A stretch of 13,571 bases of DNA from Bacteroidales bacterium. GTDB lineage: Bacteria > Bacteroidota > Bacteroidia > Bacteroidales > UBA7960. The notes under the pieces were generated by a model. That model was not told the DNA's origin. It saw only the letters and a program-made list of their open reading frames with translations, and searched no databases. The stretch spans positions 1 to 13,571 of the forward strand of contig PWHO01000211.1 of NCBI GenBank assembly GCA_003555385.1, read 5' to 3'. Of this stretch, positions 1-6,312 are shown piece after piece. The translations under genes and the position numbers were made by a program. How positions within the stretch are numbered: position 1 is the stretch's first letter; every line of letters begins with the position of its first letter.

Positions 1-27
1 GCAGGGGATGATTCGTTTGGTAAGCAT
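1..27 (-). CDS. hisF: Imidazole glycerol phosphate synthase cyclase subunit HisF, N-terminal fragment
   Basis: The ATG at 27-25 opens a frame that reads MLTKRIIPC up to the window edge. HisF proteins characteristically begin M-L-x-K-R-I-I-P-C-L-D-V, and the Cys is followed by the catalytic Asp just outside the window. HisF is the cyclase subunit that, with HisH, converts PRFAR and glutamine-derived ammonia to imidazole glycerol phosphate and AICAR. It sits downstream of hisH and hisA on the same strand, the expected order in his operons. It is separated from hisA by about 105 bp of repeat-bearing spacer. Only nine residues are visible, so the call rests on that short match plus context. Confidence 0.85.
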
Positions 28-132
28 GGGCAAAAAGGTTAGTTAGTTATTGGTTCTCATGGGTCATGGATCGGGAAAGCTGCCAATGGTTCGGTAAACG
101 GCCCTGGCTGGTTGCTAGTTAGTTGTTAGTTT
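28..132. repeat. Intergenic repeat between hisA and hisF (copy R1, core about 52-112)
   Basis: The hisA-hisF spacer is built of low-complexity TTAGTTAGTTATTGG-like runs flanking a core of about 60 bp. The core starts ggttctcat and contains ggaaagctgccaat and cggtaaacgg. A second copy with the same core and flanking TTGGTT runs lies between hisD and hisG (about 4813-4873). The two agree at most positions, with small indels and substitutions. No ORF or terminator is evident. I infer a dispersed intergenic repeat family of unknown function. Confidence 0.7.
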
Positions 133-858
133 TCAGGGTGGATAGTTAAACTGGCTGAGGTCTTTGAGTGATATTTTTCCTTCGAAGATGGCTTTGCCGG
201 TTACGGCTGCGTAGAGACCGCAGGATTTCAGCAGTTCCAGGTCTTTCATGGAGGCGACCCCGCCTCCGCCGATGAACCTGGCTTCCGGCCAGGTTTTTAC
301 CAGGGGTCTGTAAAAGTCGGGGTCCGGGCCTTGCATGGTTCCGTCGCGGCTGATATCGGTCACCGACAGGTAGCGCCAACCTGCTTTCAGCAAAGCTTCG
401 ATGGCTGTGTGGGTATCTGTTTCGGTCGACTGCTGCCAGCCTTTTACTGCCACCCGGCCCTCATCGATGTCTACGGCAGCGATCAGCTGATCCGCCCCGA
501 ATTTGTCAATACAGCGTTTGGGGATGTCCGGGTCAGAAAACAGGAAGGTTCCCAGGTTTACTTTCTCCGCCCCTGCCTCCAGGATTTTACGGATTGATTC
601 CATGCTCCGGATGCCTCCGCCGTAGTCTATCCGCAGGGACGTTTCCTTCGACAGGGTTTCAAGCACCGGCAAGTTGACGGGTTTGCCCTGTCGGGCTCCG
701 TCCAGGTCTACCAGGTGCAAATGGGTGATCCCTGCCGCTTCAATGGCGCGGGCGGTATCGAGCGGGCTCTTATCATAGGTCATTTGCTGGTCAAAACGTC
801 CTTTCACCAGGCGGACGCAGGAAGCGTCCATAATGTCAATGGCTGGAATGGCGATCAT
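133..858 (-). CDS. hisA: ProFAR isomerase HisA
   Basis: This 241-residue protein is a (beta/alpha)8 barrel that isomerises N'-(5'-phosphoribosyl)formimino-AICAR phosphate (ProFAR) to PRFAR, the fourth step of histidine synthesis in the cytoplasm. Visible family features are the N-terminal IPAIDIMDASCVRL segment with catalytic Asp8, the first phosphate-binding segment YGGGIRS (79-85), the second catalytic Asp in AAVDIDEGRVAVKGW (Asp130), and DISRDGTMQGPD (168-179), followed by the second phosphate-binding GGGG region. Length matches the family (about 240-245). The start codon overlaps the hisH stop by four bases (ATGA, 855-858), which implies translational coupling. hisF follows. Confidence 0.97.
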   Translation of the reverse strand: MIAIPAIDIMDASCVRLVKGRFDQQMTYDKSPLDTARAIEAAGITHLHLVDLDGARQGKPVNLPVLETLSKETSLRIDYGGGIRSMESIRKILEAGAEKVNLGTFLFSDPDIPKRCIDKFGADQLIAAVDIDEGRVAVKGWQQSTETDTHTAIEALLKAGWRYLSVTDISRDGTMQGPDPDFYRPLVKTWPEARFIGGGGVASMKDLELLKSCGLYAAVTGKAIFEGKISLKDLSQFNYPP

Positions 859-1442
859 AGGTCAATAAAATTTTGAAGGATTTGCATGCCTGGTTTCCCG
901 CTTTTTTCCGGGTGAAACTGCAGGCCGAAAAATTGATTGTGACTGATGGCTGCCGTAAAAGGCTGATCATAGCGGCACAGGGCAATGGCCTGGTCGCTTT
1001 GGGGCATATAATAGCTGTGTACAAAGTACACATGACTGTTTTCTGTTACTCTTTTAAATAAGGGGCCCTTTAATGTGTACAGGCTGTTCCACCCCATGTG
1101 AGGAATCTTGAGATCACCCGAAAAACGTTTGATCTGCTCCGGAAATATTCCCAGCCCTTTCATGTCTCCTTCTTCGGAAGATGCTGCCATCAGCTGCATC
1201 CCCAGGCAAATACCGAGTACCGGTCCGCTGAAATCCCTGATGGCCTGGTCTATCCCCTGTTGTTTGAGCACTTCCATGGCGGGTTTGGCATGCCCCACAC
1301 CCGGGAAGATCAGTTTGTCGGCGTTTTTCAGATCCTCCGGGGAAGATGCCAGCCTGGCTGTGATCCCGAGCCGTTTCAGGGCGTTTTGTACCGATGCGAT
1401 ATTGCCGGCTTTGTAGTGTACGATTTTGATCTGTTGCTTCAT
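855..1442 (-). CDS. hisH: Imidazole glycerol phosphate synthase glutamine amidotransferase subunit HisH
   Basis: This 195-residue class I glutamine amidotransferase hydrolyses glutamine and channels ammonia to HisF. The nucleophile elbow is GICLGMQ (77-83) with Cys79. The His and Glu of the triad are in FHPEKS (176-181: His177, Glu179). IPHMGWN (113-119) is diagnostic of HisH, as opposed to other amidotransferases such as TrpG or CarA. FPGVGH near residue 46 supplies the oxyanion region. The length is normal. The 3' end overlaps hisA by four bases. Upstream it is separated from the hisCB gene by 98 bp in which I see no clear signal, so it probably belongs to the same transcript. Confidence 0.97.
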   Translation of the reverse strand: MKQQIKIVHYKAGNIASVQNALKRLGITARLASSPEDLKNADKLIFPGVGHAKPAMEVLKQQGIDQAIRDFSGPVLGICLGMQLMAASSEEGDMKGLGIFPEQIKRFSGDLKIPHMGWNSLYTLKGPLFKRVTENSHVYFVHSYYMPQSDQAIALCRYDQPFTAAISHNQFFGLQFHPEKSGKPGMQILQNFIDL

Positions 1443-1540
1443 GACGGATTATATCTTATTAACGCTGTGTGATGGTCCCGTATGTCAGGCCCGCATCTTC
1501 GGCAATCTTAGACAGATCACCGGCCGGCCATATTTGAGCT

Positions 1541-3268
1541 TTAGAGCATCCCCTTGGTGGAGGGCATGGCATCTGTATTGTTCCTGGCAACGGCCATCTT
1601 CAGGGCCCGGGCAAAAGCTTTGAAAACGGCTTCTATCATGTGATGGTCGTCTTCTCCGGAGGCCTCGATGTGCAGGTTGCAGGCGGCGGATTCAGAAAAC
1701 GACCTGAAAAAATGTTTAAAAAGTGGTGCAGGTACAGTTCCGATCTGCGCTCCTGAAAGGGGAACATCCCATTTCAGGTAACTGCGTCCGCCGAGATCTG
1801 TCAGTACCCTGGCCCGGCTTTCATCCATGGGCAATTCAAACCCATAACGCTCAATTCCTTTTTTGTCACCCAGGGCCTCCCGAAGCGCCCTGCCCAGAGA
1901 GATGGCTGTATCTTCGATGGTGTGATGGGGGTCTACTTCCAGGTCCCCGCTGGCATCCACTTCCAGGTCCATCATGCCGTGCCGGGCAATTTGCTCCAGC
2001 ATGTGGTCAAAAAACGGGATGCCTGTACGAATGTCCGCGTAACCGCTTCCTTCCAGGTTGATCCTGAGCGTGATGTCGGTTTCGGAAGTTTGCCGCCGGA
2101 CGGTGGCCTGGCGGACTTCTGTCTGACTGCCTGTATCGTTCCGTTTAATTTGTCCGGCTGTCTCTGCCTGCCCCGCCAATGCTGTGGCAGCAGTATCTCC
2201 TTTTTCCCGAGTTGCCGGGTCATAAGCATCCCAGGCATCCAACAGTCGCCGGTTTTCTTCTGCTGTACCGACTGTGATGCGCAGGCAACCGCTGCACCCT
2301 GGCTCCCTGCTCCGGTTGCGGACAATGATCCCGTTACGCGCCAGGTGGTTGTACAGGTCGTCGGTCTTCCTGGTTTTGACCAGCAGAAAGTTGGCATCCG
2401 ATGGATATACAGTTTCAGTCAGGGGCAATTCCCTGATGACACCGGCCAGATATTCCCGGGAGTCAACGATGCGTTTCACATTCATCCTGTAAATGGCATA
2501 ACTGTCAAGTGCCTTTTCCGCCAACCTGATGGCCGGGGTTCCCAGGTTGTAAGGAAAAGTGATTTTTCGCATTACCTCGATGATTTCCCGGGAGGCATAA
2601 GCAGCCCCGATCCGGGCTCCGGCAAGTCCCAGGGCCTTTGAAAAAGTTTGCAGCACAACCAGATTCGGGTAATCACTCAGCAGAGGGAGGAGGCTTTTTT
2701 CGGGGCAGAAGTCGATGTAGGCTTCATCGACCACCACAATGCCATTGAAGTTCTCAAGTAACCGGATGATTGTTTCTTTTGTCTGCACATTCCCGGTCGG
2801 ATTATTGGGATGACATACAAACATCAGCCTGGTGTCAGGCGTGGCGCTTTTCAAAGCCTCGTCCGGGTTGATCTGAAATTTTTCATCGAGGTTTACGGGA
2901 ATCACCTCCAGGTTGTTTACCCTTGCCCGTACTGCATAGATGCCGAAGGTGGGAGGAAAGACCATGACCTGATCCTTGCCGGGCCGGCAAAAACACCGCA
3001 TGATCAGGTCAATGATCTCGTCACTGCCGTTTCCCAGGAGAATACTGTCTTGTTCTACTTCTTTAACCGCTGAGAGTTTTTCCCTGAACTCTTGTGGTTC
3101 CTTGCCGGGATAACGGTTCACTCCGGGGGGCATCCCTGGGAAAGCATCCGGTAATTCATTGGCATCCAGAAAGACTGAGCCGCTGCCTTCGAATTCACTC
3201 CTGGCTGAGGAATAAGGGGTCAGTTCCGAGATATGTTCCGGGATCATTGATTGCAGGTCGAAGCGCAT
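1541..3268 (-). CDS. hisC-hisB: Fused histidinol-phosphate aminotransferase / imidazoleglycerol-phosphate dehydratase (HisC-HisB)
   Basis: A single 575-residue frame contains two enzymes. Residues about 1-350 are HisC, a fold-type I PLP aminotransferase converting imidazole acetol phosphate to histidinol phosphate. It shows HPNNPTGN (153-160), VVVDEAYIDF (178-187) and the PLP lysine in FSKALGLAGARIG (Lys211). Residues about 350-385 form a polar linker. Residues about 386-575 are imidazoleglycerol-phosphate dehydratase, with the metal-binding segments FFDHML (419-424), DPHHTIEDTAISLG (446-459) and DDHHMIEAVFKA (540-551). These are steps 6 (HisB) and 7 (HisC), which are consecutive. In most Bacteroidota I know of, HisB is instead fused to an N-terminal histidinol-phosphatase domain; that phosphatase domain is absent here. 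hisD ends 19 bp upstream. Confidence 0.96.
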   Translation of the reverse strand: MRFDLQSMIPEHISELTPYSSARSEFEGSGSVFLDANELPDAFPGMPPGVNRYPGKEPQEFREKLSAVKEVEQDSILLGNGSDEIIDLIMRCFCRPGKDQVMVFPPTFGIYAVRARVNNLEVIPVNLDEKFQINPDEALKSATPDTRLMFVCHPNNPTGNVQTKETIIRLLENFNGIVVVDEAYIDFCPEKSLLPLLSDYPNLVVLQTFSKALGLAGARIGAAYASREIIEVMRKITFPYNLGTPAIRLAEKALDSYAIYRMNVKRIVDSREYLAGVIRELPLTETVYPSDANFLLVKTRKTDDLYNHLARNGIIVRNRSREPGCSGCLRITVGTAEENRRLLDAWDAYDPATREKGDTAATALAGQAETAGQIKRNDTGSQTEVRQATVRRQTSETDITLRINLEGSGYADIRTGIPFFDHMLEQIARHGMMDLEVDASGDLEVDPHHTIEDTAISLGRALREALGDKKGIERYGFELPMDESRARVLTDLGGRSYLKWDVPLSGAQIGTVPAPLFKHFFRSFSESAACNLHIEASGEDDHHMIEAVFKAFARALKMAVARNNTDAMPSTKGML

Positions 3269-3287
3269 GATAATGGTTTTTTAATGA

Positions 3288-4742
3288 TCATTTTTCTGTT
3301 TGTATTCGCTGAAGAACAGCGTTGGCGTGAGCATCCAGCTGTTCAGCCCGGGCCAGCTGCAGCACGGTTGGTGCCAGCCCCATTAATCCGTCCCTGCTGA
3401 TCTCTTGTGTGGTGATGCTTTTCATGAATGCAGAAGTGGTAATGCCACTCCATGCCCTGGTGGCTCCTCCGGTGGGAAGGGTGTGGTTGGTTCCGCTGGC
3501 GTAATCACCGGCGGATTCCGGGCTGTAATTGCCTAAAAATACAGAGCCGGCATTGGTAACCTGTTCTGCTACTGACCGGGCATCCTTTACGGAAAGAATG
3601 AGGTGTTCGGGTCCGTAATAGTTGCTGATATCCAAAGCCTGGGTGATATCTGTCACACAGATCGCCAGGGCATGCTTCAATGCTTCGCTGGCGGTTTCCC
3701 TGCGCGAAAGGGTTGTTAACTGGGTGTCTATTTCTGTGATGGTTTTGCGGATCAGGTCCATACTATCGGCCAGCAAAATCACCTGGCTGTCGGCACCATG
3801 CTCAGCCTGAGACAGCAGATCGGATGCCACATATGCCGGGTTGGCCGTATTGTCGGCAATCACCAGAACTTCCGACGGGCCTGCGGGCATATCGATGGCC
3901 AGCCCGCGGCCGGCCAGCTGCATCTTGGCGCTGGTGACCCAGGCATTGCCCGGACCAAATATTTTGTCCGCTTTCGGGATGCTTTCTGTACCGAAAGCCA
4001 TGGCGGCAATGGCCTGGGCTCCGCCCACTGTGAAAACGCGGATATCAAACAGGCTTAGAGTAAAGAGCAGTTCCGGTGAGGCCCCGGGAGGAGTACAGGC
4101 GATGATTTCCCTGCATCCGGCTATTGTGGCCGGTATGACAGTCATCAGTATAGTGGAAAGCAGGGGAGCGGTTCCTCCGGGAATGTAGAGACCTACCTTT
4201 TCTATGGGGGTGTAGCGGATGCTGCATTTTACACCAGGCATGGTTTCCATTGTTACCGGCTTTGGCAGCTGTGCCTCATGGAAACTTTGGATATTCATCA
4301 TGGCCTGCCTCACGGCGGTTTTCAGGTGCTCGTCCACATCCCTCCCCGCTTGTATCAGCTCCTGGCGGGGAATCTCAAATTCCGGTGGCGCCTGCCCGTC
4401 AATTTCCAGGCATATTTTACGCAGGGCCTCGTCTCCGCCTTCTTCCACCTTCCGGATGATCTGGCTGACCTTTTCCTCGCGGCCGGCAGCATCCGGAGCC
4501 GGACGGCTGAGTAATTTTTTATAGTCCTTACGGGTGATGTTAGGGAGGATGGTGATGTGCGACCCCGCCGGGGTCGGAGGGTGAGTGATGTTTGACCCCT
4601 TCGGGGTCGGAGGGTCATCAGGTTGTTGGCCGGGGTCAGTGACGGGTGACCCCTTCGGGGTCGGAGGGGACTGTGGTTGTTGGCCGGGGTTAGTAACGGG
4701 TGACCCCTTCGGGGTCGAAAGGTTTTTGGATCGTTGGCTCAT
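3288..4742 (-). CDS. hisD: Histidinol dehydrogenase HisD with a repeat-derived N-terminal extension
   Basis: The 484-residue product oxidises L-histidinol to histidine in two NAD-dependent, zinc-assisted steps. Core hallmarks are the glycine-rich YIPGGTAPLLST, GPGNAWVTSAK, DMPAGPSEVLVIAD, LLSQAEHGADSQ (metal ligands), YGPEHLIL (catalytic Glu-His) and ASGTNHTLPTGG. The conserved core begins near residue 65 (ILPNITRKDY) and is about 420 residues, close to the usual 425-435. Residues 1-64 are extra: T-P-[KA]-G-S occurs at 10-14, 28-32, 46-50 and 57-61, with a near-identical 18-residue repeat at 10-27 and 28-45. That extension is encoded by palindromic GACCCCnnCGGGGTC elements. I find no ATG, GTG or TTG in frame between 4742 and the core, so the ATG at 4742 is the only conventional start. 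Translation from a non-standard codon such as ATC or ATT near residues 63-65 cannot be excluded. Confidence 0.94.
   Translation of the reverse strand: MSQRSKNLSTPKGSPVTNPGQQPQSPPTPKGSPVTDPGQQPDDPPTPKGSNITHPPTPAGSHITILPNITRKDYKKLLSRPAPDAAGREEKVSQIIRKVEEGGDEALRKICLEIDGQAPPEFEIPRQELIQAGRDVDEHLKTAVRQAMMNIQSFHEAQLPKPVTMETMPGVKCSIRYTPIEKVGLYIPGGTAPLLSTILMTVIPATIAGCREIIACTPPGASPELLFTLSLFDIRVFTVGGAQAIAAMAFGTESIPKADKIFGPGNAWVTSAKMQLAGRGLAIDMPAGPSEVLVIADNTANPAYVASDLLSQAEHGADSQVILLADSMDLIRKTITEIDTQLTTLSRRETASEALKHALAICVTDITQALDISNYYGPEHLILSVKDARSVAEQVTNAGSVFLGNYSPESAGDYASGTNHTLPTGGATRAWSGITTSAFMKSITTQEISRDGLMGLAPTVLQLARAEQLDAHANAVLQRIQTEK
4561..4716. repeat. Four palindromic GACCCCnnCGGGGTC elements inside the 5' end of hisD
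   Basis: Perfect 15-bp hairpin-forming palindromes lie at 4561-4575 (centre GCC), 4594-4608, 4648-4662 and 4702-4716 (centre TTC), each beginning GACCCC and ending GGGGTC. The last two sit in tandem 54-bp units. In the hisD frame each encodes P-T-P-[KA]-G-S. The same palindrome occurs twice in the non-coding spacer at 4961-5002, so the family is not confined to coding DNA. I infer that spacer repeats expanded into, or were captured by, the start of hisD, in a way reminiscent of palindromic elements inserted in frame in Rickettsia proteins. Confidence 0.85.
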
Positions 4743-5047
4743 GGTTATGTGGTTTTATGGTTTGCGGGGGCTGTGCCCCTTTGGTTAATTGGTTGTTGGT
4801 TAATTGGTTGTTGGTTCTCATTGGCCATGGGCAGGAAAGCTGCCAATAGCTTGGTAAACGGGCGAAGCGGTTGTTGGTTAATTGGTTGTTGGTTGTTTGT
4901 TTTTCTGACCCCCAAGTGGCCTCATGTTCGTGGCTATTTGTACTGGACGTTTGCTTTTCTGACCCCGACGGGGTCTCATATTACTCCGACCCCGACGGGG
5001 TCACATGTTACTGGTGGGTCACATGTTACTGGTGGGTCACATGTTGC
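4743..5047. repeat. Repeat-filled spacer between hisG and hisD, including copy R2
   Basis: This 305-bp gap has no credible gene. From left to right it holds: a short GGGGC-TGT-GCCCC hairpin sequence at about 4768-4780; TTAATTGGTTGTTGG runs; the R2 core (about 4813-4873), matching the R1 core beside hisF; a second TTGGTT run; a degenerate gacccccaag copy near 4908; two perfect palindromes GACCCCGACGGGGTC at 4961-4975 and 4988-5002; and an 18-bp direct repeat just after the hisG stop. None of the palindromes is followed by a long T tract on the minus strand, so I do not call them terminators. hisD is presumably reached by readthrough from hisG. Confidence 0.7.
4998..5045. repeat. 18-bp direct repeat, about 2.6 copies, next to the hisG stop codon
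   Basis: The unit gggtcacatgttactggt occurs at 4998-5015 and 5016-5033, with a third partial copy from 5034 to about 5045. It abuts the hisG stop codon (5048-5050) and the GACCCCGACGGGGTC palindrome on the other side. It is non-coding. Slipped-strand expansion is the simplest explanation. Confidence 0.85.
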
Positions 5048-5911
5048 TTACGTGACCATTTTTTCGATGGGGGCTACCAGGATGCCCTGGGCGCCGGCTT
5101 CTTTCAGTTTGTCTATCACTCCCCAGAAATCATCCTCACTGATGACCGAGTGCAATGAATACCAACCTTTTTCGGCCAGCGGCATGATGGTGGGGCTCTT
5201 GATGCCGGGTATCAGGGAGATGATGTTGTCCAGTTGCTCCTCCGGGGCATTCAGCAGAATATACTTGTTATTGGCGGCTTTTTGTACCGACCGGATCCGG
5301 AACAACAATTGTTGCAACAGTTTGTTTACCGGTTCAGAGAGATTCTTTCCGGCGATCAGCACTGCTTCACTCTTCAATACCGTTTCCGTTTCTTTCAACC
5401 CGTTACTCAACAGGGTTCCTCCGGAGCTGACAATTTCAAAAATGGCATCCGCGAGGCCAAGGCCCGGGGTGACCTCTACCGATCCGCTGATGGGGTGTAT
5501 CTCAGCGTTTAATTTGTTTTCCTTCAGGAATTTATCCAGCAAAACGGGATAGGAAGTAGCGATCCGCTTCCCGTTCAGGAATTCTTTCCCAGGGTAGTCC
5601 ATGGCCCGGGGAATGGCTACTGAAAGCCTGCAGCGTGAAAAGCCGAGGGGCTGAATGACCTCTACGTCTTTGTTTTTTTCCAGCACTTCGTTGAGCCCCA
5701 GGATTCCCGCATCGGCCACGCCGTCTTCCACATATTGGGGGATGTCGTCATCACGAAGAAATATCAATTCCATGGGAAATCCGTTGGCTATGGCCTTCAG
5801 GTTGTTGTTCCCGTTCTGGATGCGGATGCCGCATTGTTTCAGCAGTTTGACTGAATCTTCACTCAGGCGGCCACTTTTTTGAATGGCCATTGTCAATGTG
5901 TCGTTTTTCAT
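5048..5911 (-). CDS. hisG: ATP phosphoribosyltransferase HisG, long form
   Basis: This 287-residue enzyme catalyses the first committed step of histidine synthesis, ATP + PRPP to phosphoribosyl-ATP. The N-terminal catalytic part carries MAIQKSGRLSEDSVKLL, LRDDDIPQYVEDGVADAGILGLNEV (residues about 52-76) and the PRPP-binding region DAIFEIVSSGGTLLSNGL (about 154-171). The length and the C-terminal segment after about residue 210 (LLNAPEEQLDNIISLIPGIKSPTIMPL) match the long, homohexameric HisG with an ACT-like regulatory domain, the class feedback-inhibited by histidine, so no HisZ partner is expected. It is the first structural gene of the operon. Its ATG lies about 20 bp beyond the second attenuator terminator, so transcription into it should depend on readthrough there. 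Confidence 0.97.
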   Translation of the reverse strand: MKNDTLTMAIQKSGRLSEDSVKLLKQCGIRIQNGNNNLKAIANGFPMELIFLRDDDIPQYVEDGVADAGILGLNEVLEKNKDVEVIQPLGFSRCRLSVAIPRAMDYPGKEFLNGKRIATSYPVLLDKFLKENKLNAEIHPISGSVEVTPGLGLADAIFEIVSSGGTLLSNGLKETETVLKSEAVLIAGKNLSEPVNKLLQQLLFRIRSVQKAANNKYILLNAPEEQLDNIISLIPGIKSPTIMPLAEKGWYSLHSVISEDDFWGVIDKLKEAGAQGILVAPIEKMVT

Positions 5912-5930
5912 TTTTGTTTTTTTGTGTGTG

Positions 5931-5970
5931 AAATAAAAAAAGGGACCTGCCTTAAGCGGCGGGTCCCTTT
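5931..5970 (-). terminator. Second his attenuator terminator, immediately before hisG
   Basis: On the minus strand AAAGGGACC (5970-5962) pairs with GGTCCCTTT (5947-5939). Above it are a C-A mismatch and a 3-bp GCC/GGC extension closing the loop GCTTAA. The stem runs directly into seven T residues (5941-5935) and then ATTT. It lies between leader ORF 2 and the hisG ATG at 5911. A possible antiterminator is leader GCGGCGG (6026-6020) with CCGCCGC (5962-5956), 7 bp, masking the upper left arm. An alternative is leader GGACC (6021-6017) with the right arm GGTCC (5947-5943). Confidence 0.88.
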
Positions 5971-5992
5971 GCTGGTATTTATTGTACGATGG

Positions 5993-6073
5993 TTAATTAC
6001 TTATCATACCCAACCCGGTCCGCCGCCTTTGGCGCAGATGGTGTACATGATGGGTATGATGGGTCAGGATCAT
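5993..6073 (-). CDS. His-rich leader peptide 2 of the his operon
   Basis: This 26-codon ORF starts at ATG 6073-6071 and stops at TAA 5995-5993. Residues 4-13 read THHTHHVHHL, giving six His codons within eight positions (five CAT, one CAC). This is far above chance in a non-coding spacer and matches the Salmonella/E. coli HisL principle of stalling when charged tRNA-His is scarce. It lies between terminator 1 (6162-6194) and terminator 2 (5931-5970). The region just after the His run (AGG CGG CGG ACC) is complementary to parts of terminator 2. The peptide is not expected to have a function of its own. No separate promoter is evident in front of it, so it should be transcribed only after readthrough of terminator 1. 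Confidence 0.9.
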   Translation of the reverse strand: MILTHHTHHVHHLRQRRRTGLGMISN

Positions 6074-6161
6074 TTTGCTGTGATTATTTTGTCTGTGCTG
6101 TTTAATTTTTTGGTGAACCCTTTGTCGGGCCTTTTCGATTCATGTAGTTTGACACGGGTGC

Positions 6162-6194
6162 CAAAAACAAAAAGCCCCGGGTGTTTCCCGGGGC
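6162..6194 (-). terminator. First his attenuator terminator
   Basis: On the minus strand GCCCCGGG (6194-6187), loop AAACA (6186-6182) and CCCGGGGC (6181-6174) form a perfect 8-bp GC stem followed by TTTTTGTTTTT (6173-6163). The plus-strand reading has a poorer T run (TTTTGCT), so minus-strand use is favoured. It follows leader ORF 1 by about 40 bp. The right arm and loop contain AACACCC (6185-6179), complementary over 7 bp to GGGTGTT (6244-6238), which spans the last sense codons and first stop-codon base of leader 1. Pairing there would break the terminator. Confidence 0.9.
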
Positions 6195-6235
6195 TTTTGC
6201 TAAATGGAATTATGTGAAATCCACGACAGCACCGT

Positions 6236-6292
6236 TCAACACCCTTTGCGGGGGGTTGTATGATGATGCAGATGATGGATTGTATAAATCAT
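6236..6292 (-). CDS. His-rich leader peptide 1 of the his operon
   Basis: The 18-codon ORF starts at ATG 6292-6290 and stops at TGA 6238-6236. It reads MIYTIHHLHHHTTPRKGC, with five CAT codons in six positions (6277-6260). It begins about 20 bp downstream of the last base of a good Bacteroidota -7 element, so its 5' UTR would be very short. Terminator 1 follows. A ribosome stalled on the CAT run would leave GGGTGTT (6244-6238) free to pair with the terminator. A ribosome that reaches the stop codon would cover it and let the terminator form. This is the expected behaviour of a His attenuator. Confidence 0.92.
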   Translation of the reverse strand: MIYTIHHLHHHTTPRKGC

Positions 6293-6312
6293 TGTTTGCG
6301 TTTTTGCGTTGG

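Noticed and set aside
1922..2641. 239-codon plus-strand ORF opposite hisCB
   Set aside because: It is a shadow of the well-supported hisC-hisB frame, with no recognisable motifs.
4561..5002. Palindromes as intrinsic terminators
   Set aside because: None is followed by a T run on the minus strand, and four lie inside the hisD coding sequence.
4734..5552. 272-codon plus-strand ORF across the hisG-hisD spacer and hisG
   Set aside because: It is antisense to hisG, its 5' part is translated TTGGTT and palindromic repeats (WLIGCWLIGCW...), and no family is recognisable.
6074..6173. A separate promoter between terminator 1 and leader 2
   Set aside because: The best candidate, TACATGAA after TTTTTG, is a poor match to TAnnTTTG, so leader 2 is more likely reached by readthrough.
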